Shown in pieces: positions 7,792 through 16,232 of a DNA stretch of 64,000 bases. The DNA is from Mesorhizobium sangaii. GTDB lineage: Bacteria; Pseudomonadota; Alphaproteobacteria; Rhizobiales; Rhizobiaceae. Location: NCBI RefSeq assembly GCF_014207355.1, contig NZ_JACHEF010000009.1, forward strand, positions 1 to 64,000, in the 5' to 3' direction. How positions within the stretch are numbered: the stretch's first letter is position 1; each line of letters begins with the position of its first letter. A program made the translations under genes and the position numbers. Below the pieces are notes generated by a model. That model was not told where the DNA came from. It searched no databases and was given only the letters and a program-made list of their open reading frames with translations.

Positions 7792-8162
7792 CGGTCCTTG
7801 ATATAGGCCGTACAGGCGTCCTTGATGGCATCTAGTTTGGCCTCGCGCTTGGTGCGACTGAGGTTCTGAAGTTCGGCGACCGAGGCCCCTTCCCCTAAAT
7901 CACCGCGAAACACAGTAACGTCGATGTCCTCGGAAAACCGGCTGATAAGGCCGAACCCTTTGGAAAGGGAAGTGCCGCCCTTGAAGAGTAGCCTTGGACT
8001 GTCGGCAGGCAGGCCATTGAACAGGGCGTCCAAGGTCCAGCAGACCCAGAAGTCCTTTTCGATATTCTGCGGCGTGGAGTTAAGACGCTGAGCTGTTGTT
8101 GTAAACAAGCCCATTCTTGTCTCGGTGTCGGCGTTCAGGACCTGGTCGTAAGCAGAATTCAT
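7776..8162 (-). pseudogene. AbiEii-type nucleotidyltransferase toxin, frameshifted N-terminal part
   Basis: A 128-residue frame with LLFKGGTSLSKGFG and FSEDIDVTV, the GGTSLxK and SEDID motifs of the AbiEii/AbiGii nucleotidyltransferase toxins. It starts with an ATGA overlap on the end of the upstream antitoxin gene. The natural continuation is found in the frame of 6379-7791; inserting one base at about 7790 restores it (KDR followed by MAAALTAL). Even so, the second half of the toxin is replaced by restriction-methylase sequence, so this toxin is probably dead. Confidence 0.7.
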
Positions 8163-8866
8163 TGGCTCGGCATTCTCGGAGGCGTAGTCCCGCTCGGCTG
8201 GAGCCGGCCTTGGGATACCTCAGCGGCGTCCTGCAGTAGGGGCTTCAACAGAACTTGCATCCAGGCGGGAAGGGTTGGCAGGCCGTCGGCCAAGTCGGCA
8301 CGGAGGCGGTCACCTTGGTCGGGATCGTTCAGCAGTCGGCGCAGGCGCCGTAACAGTTTCTGGTTCCCTTCATCTTGGCCTAGCATATCGCGCATCCAAT
8401 GCAGCGCCTGGACGACGCGCATTGCCGGGCGCCCAGCCCAGTAGAGTTTGCTGGCCGACGTGGGCCGGAAGGTGATGTCGAGGTTGCCAAGGCGAATCGG
8501 CCGCAACCGTGCGTCGGCGTGTACAACGATGCGAGCTGGTACAGCGTCAGTCAGGCCGAGGTCATTTGCTGCGGTCATGCCGTCAACGAGAACCCGGATC
8601 TGATCACGCCGCGCTACGGCGTCGATGACGCCACGGGGGTCTGGTGGGCTTTTCTGTTGAGTCAAGGTGTTGAACGTTGGTCGATCGTAAAGTCCGCGAT
8701 CAATCCGCCGCAGTTCGGCGGCCTTGACCATCCGCTGCAGCACTTTGTCCACCGCATCGCGATTGCCGAGGTTAAGAAAATCCGCAGGCGTCCAGACTGT
8801 GCGTGGCGGACTTGTCGCCATGTGATCTTGGATGAGAGCCTTCAGGTCAGATCGAGTCTCGCTCAT
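8159..8866 (-). CDS. AbiEi-type antitoxin/transcriptional regulator (DUF6088-like)
   Basis: 235 residues. An N-terminal winged-helix-like part (FLNLGNRDAVDKVLQRM, ELRRIDRGLYDRP) is followed by a domain typical of the DUF6088/AbiEi antitoxins that pair with AbiEii nucleotidyltransferases. It overlaps the toxin start by 4 nt. I chose the ATG at 8866: it directly follows a 28-bp inverted repeat, and a TATACA-like -10 lies about 10 nt before it, so the mRNA may be leaderless. A start at 8947 is also open but would place both operators inside the gene. Type IV AbiE antitoxins bind two inverted repeats in their own promoter, which is what is seen here. Confidence 0.75.
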   Translation of the reverse strand: MSETRSDLKALIQDHMATSPPRTVWTPADFLNLGNRDAVDKVLQRMVKAAELRRIDRGLYDRPTFNTLTQQKSPPDPRGVIDAVARRDQIRVLVDGMTAANDLGLTDAVPARIVVHADARLRPIRLGNLDITFRPTSASKLYWAGRPAMRVVQALHWMRDMLGQDEGNQKLLRRLRRLLNDPDQGDRLRADLADGLPTLPAWMQVLLKPLLQDAAEVSQGRLQPSGTTPPRMPSQ

Positions 8867-8894
8867 GTCCGAAATATGTATACGTATTTCGGAC
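8867..8894. promoter_or_regulatory. Operator 1: 28-bp inverted repeat upstream of the antitoxin gene
   Basis: Perfect 10-bp arms GTCCGAAATA and TATTTCGGAC are separated by 8 bp and directly abut the antitoxin ATG. The repeat covers the likely -10 region, so binding would shut off transcription. Confidence 0.7.
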
Positions 8895-8913
8895 GAACGC
8901 CAAGCCTTGGAAT

Positions 8914-8941
8914 GTCCGAAAAATGTCAACATATTTCGGAC
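8914..8941. promoter_or_regulatory. Operator 2: second 28-bp inverted repeat
   Basis: Arms GTCCGAAAAA and TATTTCGGAC (9 of 10 paired) around 8 bp, with the same geometry as operator 1. The centres are 47 bp apart. Together they form the twin-repeat operator known for AbiE-type autoregulation. Confidence 0.68.
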
Positions 8942-9064
8942 CAACAACCTGGCTTGCTACTAACAATCCAAGTAGCTGCCGAGCTCGACGTCCTCATCAA
9001 ATGATTGGTAGCGCAAAACGCCCTCATCGACGTAGAGCGGTTACGGCACAATCACCCATTTCTA

Positions 9065-12000
9065 TCAAAGTTCGTAAATCGCTACGCTCGGCACAACAGC
9101 CTTGGCGATCTCACATAGGTGCTGGTGATGCGTAAGATAGATCACCTGACCGGCACTTGCCATTTCGCCAAACAACCTGAAGACCTCCTCGGAACGGACA
9201 TGGTCGAAGGTTTCCATGATGTCGTCTGCGATGAAGGGCACGGAGGGCCGAAACTGCGCAAACTCGTAGTACCCCGCAAGCCTCAGGGCCAGATAGAGCT
9301 GAAAGCGCGCGCCCTTTGACAGCGCGTCGGCGACCTTGGATTGCCCATCGCGCTGCAACGCGATGAGCACTTCCCCACCCTTCACAGGTTGAGTTGTCAG
9401 GCCAGAGTACTGGCCGCGCGTCATGAGCGCGAATGCGTCTGATGCGCGCTCCATCATCCCGGAGCGGTGACGCTCGCGGTAGAGACGCAGAGCATTTCCA
9501 GCCGACATTATTCCCAATTTCAGCTCGATGTAGCGGACGGCCTTTTCCTCGATTTCCAGAAGGACGGTGCGCCGTTCGGCATCTATCCGGGCAACAGCGC
9601 TGTCGCCGCCAATCGCGTCCAGCTTGTCGGTCGCGCGCGTCTGCCGAATGAGCTGGTGCTGTATCGCCTCGTCAGAAGCGCGAAGCCGTTGCTCTGCCTC
9701 AGCCTTCTCGATTGCGAGACTGTCGAGATCGACAGCATCCAATATCGAACGCGCCTGCTCGAACCCCTCCACCGCGAGCTCGGCCGACACCTGCTCCTCA
9801 AGTTCGGCCACGGCTGTGCGCAGGCGATCCCTGTCGCGCAGCAGTTCGTCGCGTTGCACGACTTCGGATAGCGTGGCCACGCCAAAGACGCTCAGGACCT
9901 CGTTCCTGCGGCGCTCATGTACCGAAATCTCGGCATCGAGGGTCTCACGCCCATCCTGCAGGCGCTGCAGGTCATTGACGAGGCCTGCCTTGGCCTCGCG
10001 CATGCGCTCGGCGCGCTCCAGGCGCTCGGCAAGCCGAACCGCCAGCTGTTCCGGTTCGTCGTCGTTGGCCGCCTCGCCCGCTTCGGCTGCAACGGCGGTA
10101 ACCTCGACCAGAAAATTGTCCCTGTCGGCCTCCATCTTCTCGATACGGAGTTGCATGGCGTCCCGGTCTTGAAGACATTTGGACAGTTCAGCCAATTGAT
10201 CGAGGACGCCCCCGACGCCGGGCGCCGAGATGCCGCTCTCGAGCCAGGTGCCCTTGAGCGCTTCGGCAACGCCGGCTAGCCATTCATCCTCACGTCGCTC
10301 AGCGACTTCGATGGCTCGGCGTCTAGCAGCCAGATCCTCTTGCCTTGTGCCAACGGTCTTGAGCGCCTCGGTGCGCTCAGCGTCCACCTTGAATTGCCTC
10401 TCAAGGAACAGCTCTGCCACGGCCATGGCCGTCTCCAGGCTGTCACCAGGATCCGAACCGACGCCAACGCTCGCCAGTGCGCCGCTCAGCTCCAGGCGTA
10501 TTCGGCCTTCCTCATCAACCGCCCGCTCGGTCTTCTTGCGGGAAAGCTCGATCTCCTCCCAGGCCGCGAGCGCATCGATCCGGGCAGCAATGCGATCCTC
10601 GATCAGTTCGATCAGCTGTTCGGGGGATGTCTCGGGGATTTCTCCAAGCAGGTCTCTTGCGACTGCAAGAACTTCCGAGAGCACAGCCTCCCGATCTGAG
10701 CTGTTGCGTTCAAGTTGGTCGCGCGTATGCGCGATGGTGGCAGCGATTTCTGCGAGGTTGCGGTTTGTGCTGCGGATCTCAACGAGCTCCCGCGCGTTAG
10801 CCAGACGGCCTGCCGCGACGCTGTCGTCTCGAGCAAGTGCTGCCGCGAAATCATCCGCAGTTTCGCCAGTCAGGTCATCGCGATGCCTTGCCCAGGCCTC
10901 GTCCCGGGCGCGCCGAATGGCGCCCGCCACATCATCGTCGGTGACATCGACCGAGGCACGAAGGGCATCCAGCCGCGCCGAAAGCAAATCGTGATTGCCC
11001 TGGTGCTCGGCAAGACGTTCGGAAAGGACGCCCCTGCTCTTCCCGAGCTCTGCGGCCAGCGCCTCCCATGCGCCAAGCCGCCAAGCATTCGGAATGGCGA
11101 CCCTGGCCAATGTCTGCGCATCTCCCGACCAGGGATGCAAGCGCGCGATCGCGGCCTCCCATCGAGTTGCACCCGCATCCGCTGCCTCGCGTGCCGCCTT
11201 GGTTTCCCCAATGTGCCCGCCGGCTCTTGCCGTCGATAAAGCCGAAAGCAGCCTCGCTCTGGCAGGCTCGGGCACGGCCCGTTCTTCGCCGACGCGCTCG
11301 CGTGCCGCCTGGAGCGCATCAGCAGCTGCCGCGGCCTCCTCGCGCGCAACGCGCACGCTGGTAACGATCCCGGAGCGCTGCTCGACCATGGTGCGCACAG
11401 CGCCAATGGTTGCAGCAGGCAAGAGCAGGTTGGCAGGGTGTGGCTCGGAGGACCTTCCAAGAGCGGCAAGGCAGGTCGCCACAGTATTGTCGAGGATTTT
11501 CAGCTCCGTCCTGCGACTTGGCAGGTCCAGGCCGGCCGAGACGTGGCGCACCTTGCGGTCGGCCAGGCCGCGAACCCGTTCGGAGATCGCAAGGATCACT
11601 GCGTCCACATCGACCGAGGCGATTTTCGTCATCACCCGCTCGAGCTCGTCCCCACTCGCGGATAGCCGCGTTCTCAGACTGGCGTCGGTCTCGATCATGT
11701 CGGCGACGCTGCCCGTCCAGGTCCGTGACGGTGAAGCGATCTCAGGCAACTCGGCTAGTTGGGCTTCCTTACGTCGGATATCGGCAAGGATCGGGATCGC
11801 GCGAAGATACTTCGCGATCGTATCGAGCCGAGCCGACAGCACCGACCGTTCGGCGATGCTGCGGTTGTATTTTTCTGTCGCGTCCAGGCGCTCTGTTTCT
11901 AGAGTTTCGAACGTCGACGCCAAGGTGTCGATCGCCTCCTTCCCGGACTTTAGTTCGGCAAGCCGCTTCTTGAGCAGCGCAAACTCGGTTCCGTGTGCCT

Positions 12001-12532
12001 GCTTGCGATAGAGCCTGTCCGCTTCGGCCTCGAGCACGCTCAATGTATCACTTGCGTGCCCGAGGCCGGCGCTGGCCGTGAACAGAAGCTTGCCCAGGTC
12101 GCCACGCGATTCCAGAATTGATTTTCCACCTGCTTCCAGCGTTTCGTCGTCCAACGAGAACATGGTTTCGTATGCGTCCCGAGACAGCCCGGCGAGATGT
12201 GATGATATCGCCATTTCGCTGACCGGTTGGCCATTCGCGTTCAACAATGAGTTGGTGCGCTGTTTCGTGCGTGTGAACGTGTGCTCCGCGCCGCCGAGTT
12301 CGAGTACACCGCCGATGCGCATCGCGCTGTACTCGTGCAGGAAATTGTAGCGGCTGCGTTCCTCGATGCCGAACAGCAGATCGAGATAGCCGGAAAGCGC
12401 GGTCGACTTGCCGGCTTCGTTCAGGCCGAAGACGATATGCAGGTCGGGACCGGATTCCGGTTTTGGCCCGAAGTCGATCGTCCTGTCGGTGAACTTGCCA
12501 TAACGGATGAGATCAAGTCGCCTGAGCCTCAT
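9065..12532 (-). CDS. YhaN-like SMC/RecN-type ATPase (SbcC-like)
   Basis: 1155 residues with an ABC/SMC-like head. The N-terminal half contains Walker A GLNEAGKST (about 36-44). A long, charged, coiled-coil region follows, and the C-terminal half holds a signature-like segment (ALSKGARFQLYLALRLAGYY), Walker B PFIADDIMETFD and the H-loop YLTHHQHL. It is the partner of the metallophosphoesterase encoded immediately upstream, with a 4-nt ATGA overlap. By analogy with YhaO/YhaN and SbcD/SbcC the pair should form a DNA-end-processing nuclease complex. The gene is GC-rich and intact. Its position among restriction and toxin-antitoxin remnants fits a role in defence or repair of an accessory region. 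Confidence 0.85.
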   Translation of the reverse strand: MRLRRLDLIRYGKFTDRTIDFGPKPESGPDLHIVFGLNEAGKSTALSGYLDLLFGIEERSRYNFLHEYSAMRIGGVLELGGAEHTFTRTKQRTNSLLNANGQPVSEMAISSHLAGLSRDAYETMFSLDDETLEAGGKSILESRGDLGKLLFTASAGLGHASDTLSVLEAEADRLYRKQAHGTEFALLKKRLAELKSGKEAIDTLASTFETLETERLDATEKYNRSIAERSVLSARLDTIAKYLRAIPILADIRRKEAQLAELPEIASPSRTWTGSVADMIETDASLRTRLSASGDELERVMTKIASVDVDAVILAISERVRGLADRKVRHVSAGLDLPSRRTELKILDNTVATCLAALGRSSEPHPANLLLPAATIGAVRTMVEQRSGIVTSVRVAREEAAAAADALQAARERVGEERAVPEPARARLLSALSTARAGGHIGETKAAREAADAGATRWEAAIARLHPWSGDAQTLARVAIPNAWRLGAWEALAAELGKSRGVLSERLAEHQGNHDLLSARLDALRASVDVTDDDVAGAIRRARDEAWARHRDDLTGETADDFAAALARDDSVAAGRLANARELVEIRSTNRNLAEIAATIAHTRDQLERNSSDREAVLSEVLAVARDLLGEIPETSPEQLIELIEDRIAARIDALAAWEEIELSRKKTERAVDEEGRIRLELSGALASVGVGSDPGDSLETAMAVAELFLERQFKVDAERTEALKTVGTRQEDLAARRRAIEVAERREDEWLAGVAEALKGTWLESGISAPGVGGVLDQLAELSKCLQDRDAMQLRIEKMEADRDNFLVEVTAVAAEAGEAANDDEPEQLAVRLAERLERAERMREAKAGLVNDLQRLQDGRETLDAEISVHERRRNEVLSVFGVATLSEVVQRDELLRDRDRLRTAVAELEEQVSAELAVEGFEQARSILDAVDLDSLAIEKAEAEQRLRASDEAIQHQLIRQTRATDKLDAIGGDSAVARIDAERRTVLLEIEEKAVRYIELKLGIMSAGNALRLYRERHRSGMMERASDAFALMTRGQYSGLTTQPVKGGEVLIALQRDGQSKVADALSKGARFQLYLALRLAGYYEFAQFRPSVPFIADDIMETFDHVRSEEVFRLFGEMASAGQVIYLTHHQHLCEIAKAVVPSVAIYEL

Positions 12533-13788
12533 TGTGACCCACCGGCCTTGAGGCGGGCGGTGACCAGGTCGGCGCCGTTGGCAAGCACCCTGTCGAGGAA
12601 CAACTCCAGCCCAGCCTCGTCCTTGCCGGCGAAATCGCGCCCGTCAGGCGGAAGGTCCGAGATCATCTTCTGGACCAACGCCCTCGCCTCGGCACGGAAA
12701 GCTTCCGAGCTGGCATCGGCGCGCATAGATTGAGCGAGTTCGAAAATCGGATCAGCGACGCCCTCGGATGCTTCGGCTGCGAATGGAGAAACGTTAAGTT
12801 CGAGCTTCTCCACCCAGGTGTCCCCCATCTGTTCCCCAACCTGCTCAGCTTCTGCGAGCAGTAGGTCGCGGTCACGGATCAGCGCCCAGGATATAGGTGA
12901 CGCCCCGGTCAGGCCGAGACGGACCACAACATGACGGGACCTGACGAAGGCGCGCACACCTTCAAGCGCGGAGCGGACTCGCCCGACAACTTCGGACCAT
13001 TCCACCGTTTCGGTCAGGTCGACGTTCACCCGCTCGAATTGCGCGATACTGGTCAGCCTTTCCTCGATCTCTATGGTGCGGTCGTCTCGTATCGTCACCA
13101 GGGTGACGGATTTCTCTCCGGCCTCGTTGATGTCCCTGCCCTGTGGAATTCCTGGCATCAACACGGTGCTCGCCCCGGAATGGACTTGGCGGACATGGAT
13201 GTGCCCGAGCGCCCAGTAGTCGAAGCCATGGCCGTGCAGGTCGGCGACGTTGCAAGGGGCGTAGACGTCGTGGCCGGGCGATCCGGCCAGGCTCGTATGC
13301 ATGATGCCGACATTGACCGCGCCCTCACGCGGAGCTGAATACTTGGGAAGCAGACTGTCCGGCGCCTTGGGGCTAGCAAAGCTCAAGCCATGGAACATGA
13401 CGTCGACCCCGCCGGCTGTCTGCGGCACTGACTGGGGACGGCCTTCAAAGATCGTGACCGTGTCCGGGAACACGAGCTGTTTCGATATCCGCGACATTGC
13501 GTCATGATTGCCACGAATCTTGAAAACCTTGATGCCGGCCTGGTGAAGCCTTGTCATTTGTGAGGCCAGAAACCGCGCCGTTTTCATCGACGTCTGATCG
13601 CCATCATAGAGATCGCCGGCAATGACCAGGGCATCGACACGTTCCGCAAGGCAGAGATCCACGATCGAGACAAACGCCTGACGGCTGGCGTCTCCGACGA
13701 GTTCTGCAAGGTCGGGGTTTCGCATCGCCAGCGAACGCAGCGGCGAGTCGAGATGAATGTCGGCAGTGTGTACGAATCGAAATGCCAT
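12529..13788 (-). CDS. YhaO-like metallophosphoesterase, SbcD-type DNA exonuclease subunit
   Basis: 419 residues with the ordered calcineurin-like metal-binding motifs TADIHLD, AGDLYDGD, RGNHDAM, GIMHTSL and ALGHIHVR, as in SbcD/Mre11/YhaO nucleases. I place the start at ATG 13788, which has a GGAGA site; an ATG eight codons upstream lacks one. It is the first gene of a two-gene operon with the YhaN-like ATPase. About 290 bp upstream of it (13789-14076) no gene or clear promoter was recognised. Confidence 0.87.
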   Translation of the reverse strand: MAFRFVHTADIHLDSPLRSLAMRNPDLAELVGDASRQAFVSIVDLCLAERVDALVIAGDLYDGDQTSMKTARFLASQMTRLHQAGIKVFKIRGNHDAMSRISKQLVFPDTVTIFEGRPQSVPQTAGGVDVMFHGLSFASPKAPDSLLPKYSAPREGAVNVGIMHTSLAGSPGHDVYAPCNVADLHGHGFDYWALGHIHVRQVHSGASTVLMPGIPQGRDINEAGEKSVTLVTIRDDRTIEIEERLTSIAQFERVNVDLTETVEWSEVVGRVRSALEGVRAFVRSRHVVVRLGLTGASPISWALIRDRDLLLAEAEQVGEQMGDTWVEKLELNVSPFAAEASEGVADPIFELAQSMRADASSEAFRAEARALVQKMISDLPPDGRDFAGKDEAGLELFLDRVLANGADLVTARLKAGGSQ

Positions 13789-14076
13789 TCCGCGGTCTCC
13801 GCCCACGAACATACCGGTGATCGACCGAGGCTCGATAGAAGAATTTCACGACACGCTGCATTGGCTTTCTATCGCGTTGGAGGGTGTGATTGTTGAAACT
13901 CAGCCGAGCCCGGCAAGGGAGAAACGTGAGGCTGAGGTTCAGGGCGTCACAAAAACCACAGTCGGCATGTACTGGCGTTCAAGTGTTGGACACAAGAAAT
14001 AGTATCGCCTGATTCGTTGGAGATTGACTTTGTACCCGATTACTTATCGGAATGACGGCTGATCGGGGGAGACAAA

Positions 14077-14490
14077 TTGACAGTTCAGGACGTGCAGGCG
14101 GCACCGCCCTCTCAGGTGACGGTTTGGGATGAGCTGGAGATTTGGGCGAAGGATTTCTCGCCTTGGCAAAAGCTGACACTTGCTTGGGCGGTGCGCTATG
14201 GCGTTCTTACCGCTGAGCAGATCGGGCAGGTCTATAGTGTCTTCCTGCATGGATTCGGACTGGCGGACGAACCAAGCCCAAAGCTTGAGATTCCGGCAAC
14301 AATAACCGGCAAAGCGAGCGGGCTCGCCTCCCAAAAACCCCGGCTCTTGCGAATTCATGACGTCAGCGGCGTAAATGCGCTGACCCCATCTGCGGAGCTG
14401 GTTTTTTCGCCCCAACTGACACTCGTCTATGGTGGAAATGGTGCTGGAAAAAGCGGCTTTGCACGCATCCTGACGAATGTGTGTTTCAGC
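14077..14490 (+). pseudogene. RloC/PrrC-like AAA ATPase, truncated by IS110
   Basis: A TTG start with a strong GGGGGAG site 5 nt upstream gives 138 residues. These end shortly after Walker A (LVYGGNGAGKSGFARIL, about 117-132). The form of this P-loop and the N-terminal region resemble the AAA_13 ATPases of the RloC/PrrC anticodon-nuclease group. The sequence then switches to IS110 end sequence, and I find no continuation on the far side of the element. Loss of function is certain for the ATPase; the exact family is less sure. Confidence 0.6.
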
Positions 14491-15920
14491 ATCTGTCGAT
14501 GCTCGTTCGTTCGTATGCCGGGTACAGGGTCGTCTACGCGGTCGATGCAAAGGTCGCCGCAGGATGAGTTTCGCAGGTGAGATCTTCCTATGTTCGTTAC
14601 GCAATCGGCTAAACGAGGCCAGTTGCTTCCCGCTTCGCGGAATGATCTCAGCCACGTCCCGGCAGGGACGGCTCGGTGCGTCCTGTAAGAACGCTATTGG
14701 TTGAATGGCCTGAAGAAATCGTCGTAGTCGAGCGTCTGCAGGATCAGGCAGCGGCGGGCGTTCCTCCGTGCGAATCGAACAGCTCGCCCGTCCGGAGCAT
14801 CGCATGCATGATCACTGCCAGCTTGCGCGCCAGGGCCACGGCGGCTCGTTTGAAGCCGAGCCGTTCTTTCAGCTCCAACGCCCAGGTTCGCAGGGTGCTG
14901 GTATCCGTCGACCGGTTCAGGATGACCGCGGCCGCTTCGTATAGCAGTCCGCGCAACTGATTGTCGCCACGGCGCGAGATATGGCCGTCATTATCGACCT
15001 CGCCAGATTGGTAGCGTCTCGGGGTCAGGCCCACCCATGCGCCCACGGCGCGCGAGTTTCTGAAGTTCGCCGGATCCTCCACGGCCGCGGCAAAGGCGGT
15101 GGCTGTGACGGTGCCGACACCGGGCACCGACATGAGCAGGCGGCAGTGCTGGTCTTCAAGAGCCATCGCGGCCAGTTGCTTGCTCAGCTCTGCTATCTGG
15201 TATCGAATATCACTCCATGCCCGAAGCATTGGCACGACGATGCGCGCCAGCTTTGCTTCGCCCTGCAGAAGATCGTGAACGTTGCGCTCGAACACGCTGC
15301 CGGCGCCCTTGGGCACGACGAGGCCGAACGTCTTCCTCAATCCGCGGATCTGGTTGGATATCTGCAAACGCATCTTGAGAAGCTGGCGCCGCGCGGTGAT
15401 CAGCGTGCGGATCAGCATGCTGTCGAAACCTTTGACCCGAACCTCTCGGTAGAAGCCGACCTCGGCCAGATGTGCCAGGCCATCGGCATCGTTCGCATCG
15501 GTCTTGTTCGCGGCCATGTCGAGCGCGGCCTTGGCATGCCGCGCGTCGATGCAGATCACCGGCAGCCCCTCTGCCGTCAGCGCATGGTAGAACCACACCG
15601 ACAGCGGCCCCGTCTCGAACACGACCCGCCAGGCATACGGTGCGCGCTTGCGGATCACCGCCGCGAGCAGTTGCGGGTCGGACGCGCACTTGCCCCGCCA
15701 AATCCTCTTGCCGTCCTGCCGGATCGATATTGCCGTCTCTTTCAAGGATACGTCGAGACCGATATACTGCTTCATGGCTGTCCTCCGTTCGATGCCTGGG
15801 GCCCGGTGTCGATCGTGAGCCCGTTCTTCATCCTATCGGGGGACAGCCAGCCGGCTAGATGTTCGAACATCGACGCCACATCTTAGGTGGCCACCGCTCC
15901 CGCGATTACGTCATGTTCGT
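14491..15920 (-). mobile_element. IS110-family element (copy 1)
   Basis: The boundaries are estimated by comparison with the second, related copy at 35515-36860. Both share the upstream end (GTAATCGCGGGAGC, here at 15905-15918 on the minus strand) and a conserved stretch of about 200 bp beyond the transposase that ends near CCCGGCATACG. That stretch contains a hairpin (CGTCCC-ggca-GGGACG). IS110 elements lack terminal inverted repeats and encode a bridge RNA in a non-coding end. Confidence 0.7.
14744..15775 (-). CDS. IS110-family transposase
   Basis: 343 residues. The N-terminal DEDD RuvC-like domain contains IGLDVSLKETAISI, FETGPLSVWFYHAL, KTDANDADGLAHL; the C-terminal Tnp_20 domain contains MSVPGVGTVTATAFAAAVED and VGLTPRRYQSGEVD. 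Full length for the IS110 group and uninterrupted, so possibly active. It sits on the 3' side of the truncated RloC-like ATPase. Confidence 0.92.
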   Translation of the reverse strand: MKQYIGLDVSLKETAISIRQDGKRIWRGKCASDPQLLAAVIRKRAPYAWRVVFETGPLSVWFYHALTAEGLPVICIDARHAKAALDMAANKTDANDADGLAHLAEVGFYREVRVKGFDSMLIRTLITARRQLLKMRLQISNQIRGLRKTFGLVVPKGAGSVFERNVHDLLQGEAKLARIVVPMLRAWSDIRYQIAELSKQLAAMALEDQHCRLLMSVPGVGTVTATAFAAAVEDPANFRNSRAVGAWVGLTPRRYQSGEVDNDGHISRRGDNQLRGLLYEAAAVILNRSTDTSTLRTWALELKERLGFKRAAVALARKLAVIMHAMLRTGELFDSHGGTPAAA

Positions 15921-16232
15921 TCACTGACCCGAAGCCCTCATATGTTCTCTACGACGCGAATGGCAGCTTTGCGCAACAAGTCGGTCATCGAGGCCGCACT
16001 ACCACGGCCTCGAAAGCCGCCGTTCGTCCAGAACGCGGATGTTGTCCCTACTGATGGGTGTCGGACTGTCTTCTCCCCAGCCCGAATCGGAAAGCCGACG
16101 TTAGACGCCGCCACTCGTCCGGCGTGAGACAGGCGCATGTGACTAAACCGCTCGCGCGGCTCCTCACTGTCATCCGGCGGTCCCGAAGGAAGACGATAGC
16201 GACCGGCAAGCGATTAGCCGGTTTGAGGCCGT
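15921..16232. other. No recognisable gene
   Basis: Between the IS110 end and the CHAT/nuclease gene, about 310 bp. Only short frames without domain similarity are seen, and no continuation of the ATPase interrupted on the other side of the IS110. Confidence 0.4.

Noticed and set aside
9433..12011. Long plus-strand frames opposite the YhaN-like gene (for example 10230-10994 and 10995-12011)
   Set aside because: Serine/arginine-rich translations typical of antisense shadows of a GC-rich coding gene; the minus-strand ATPase explains the region.
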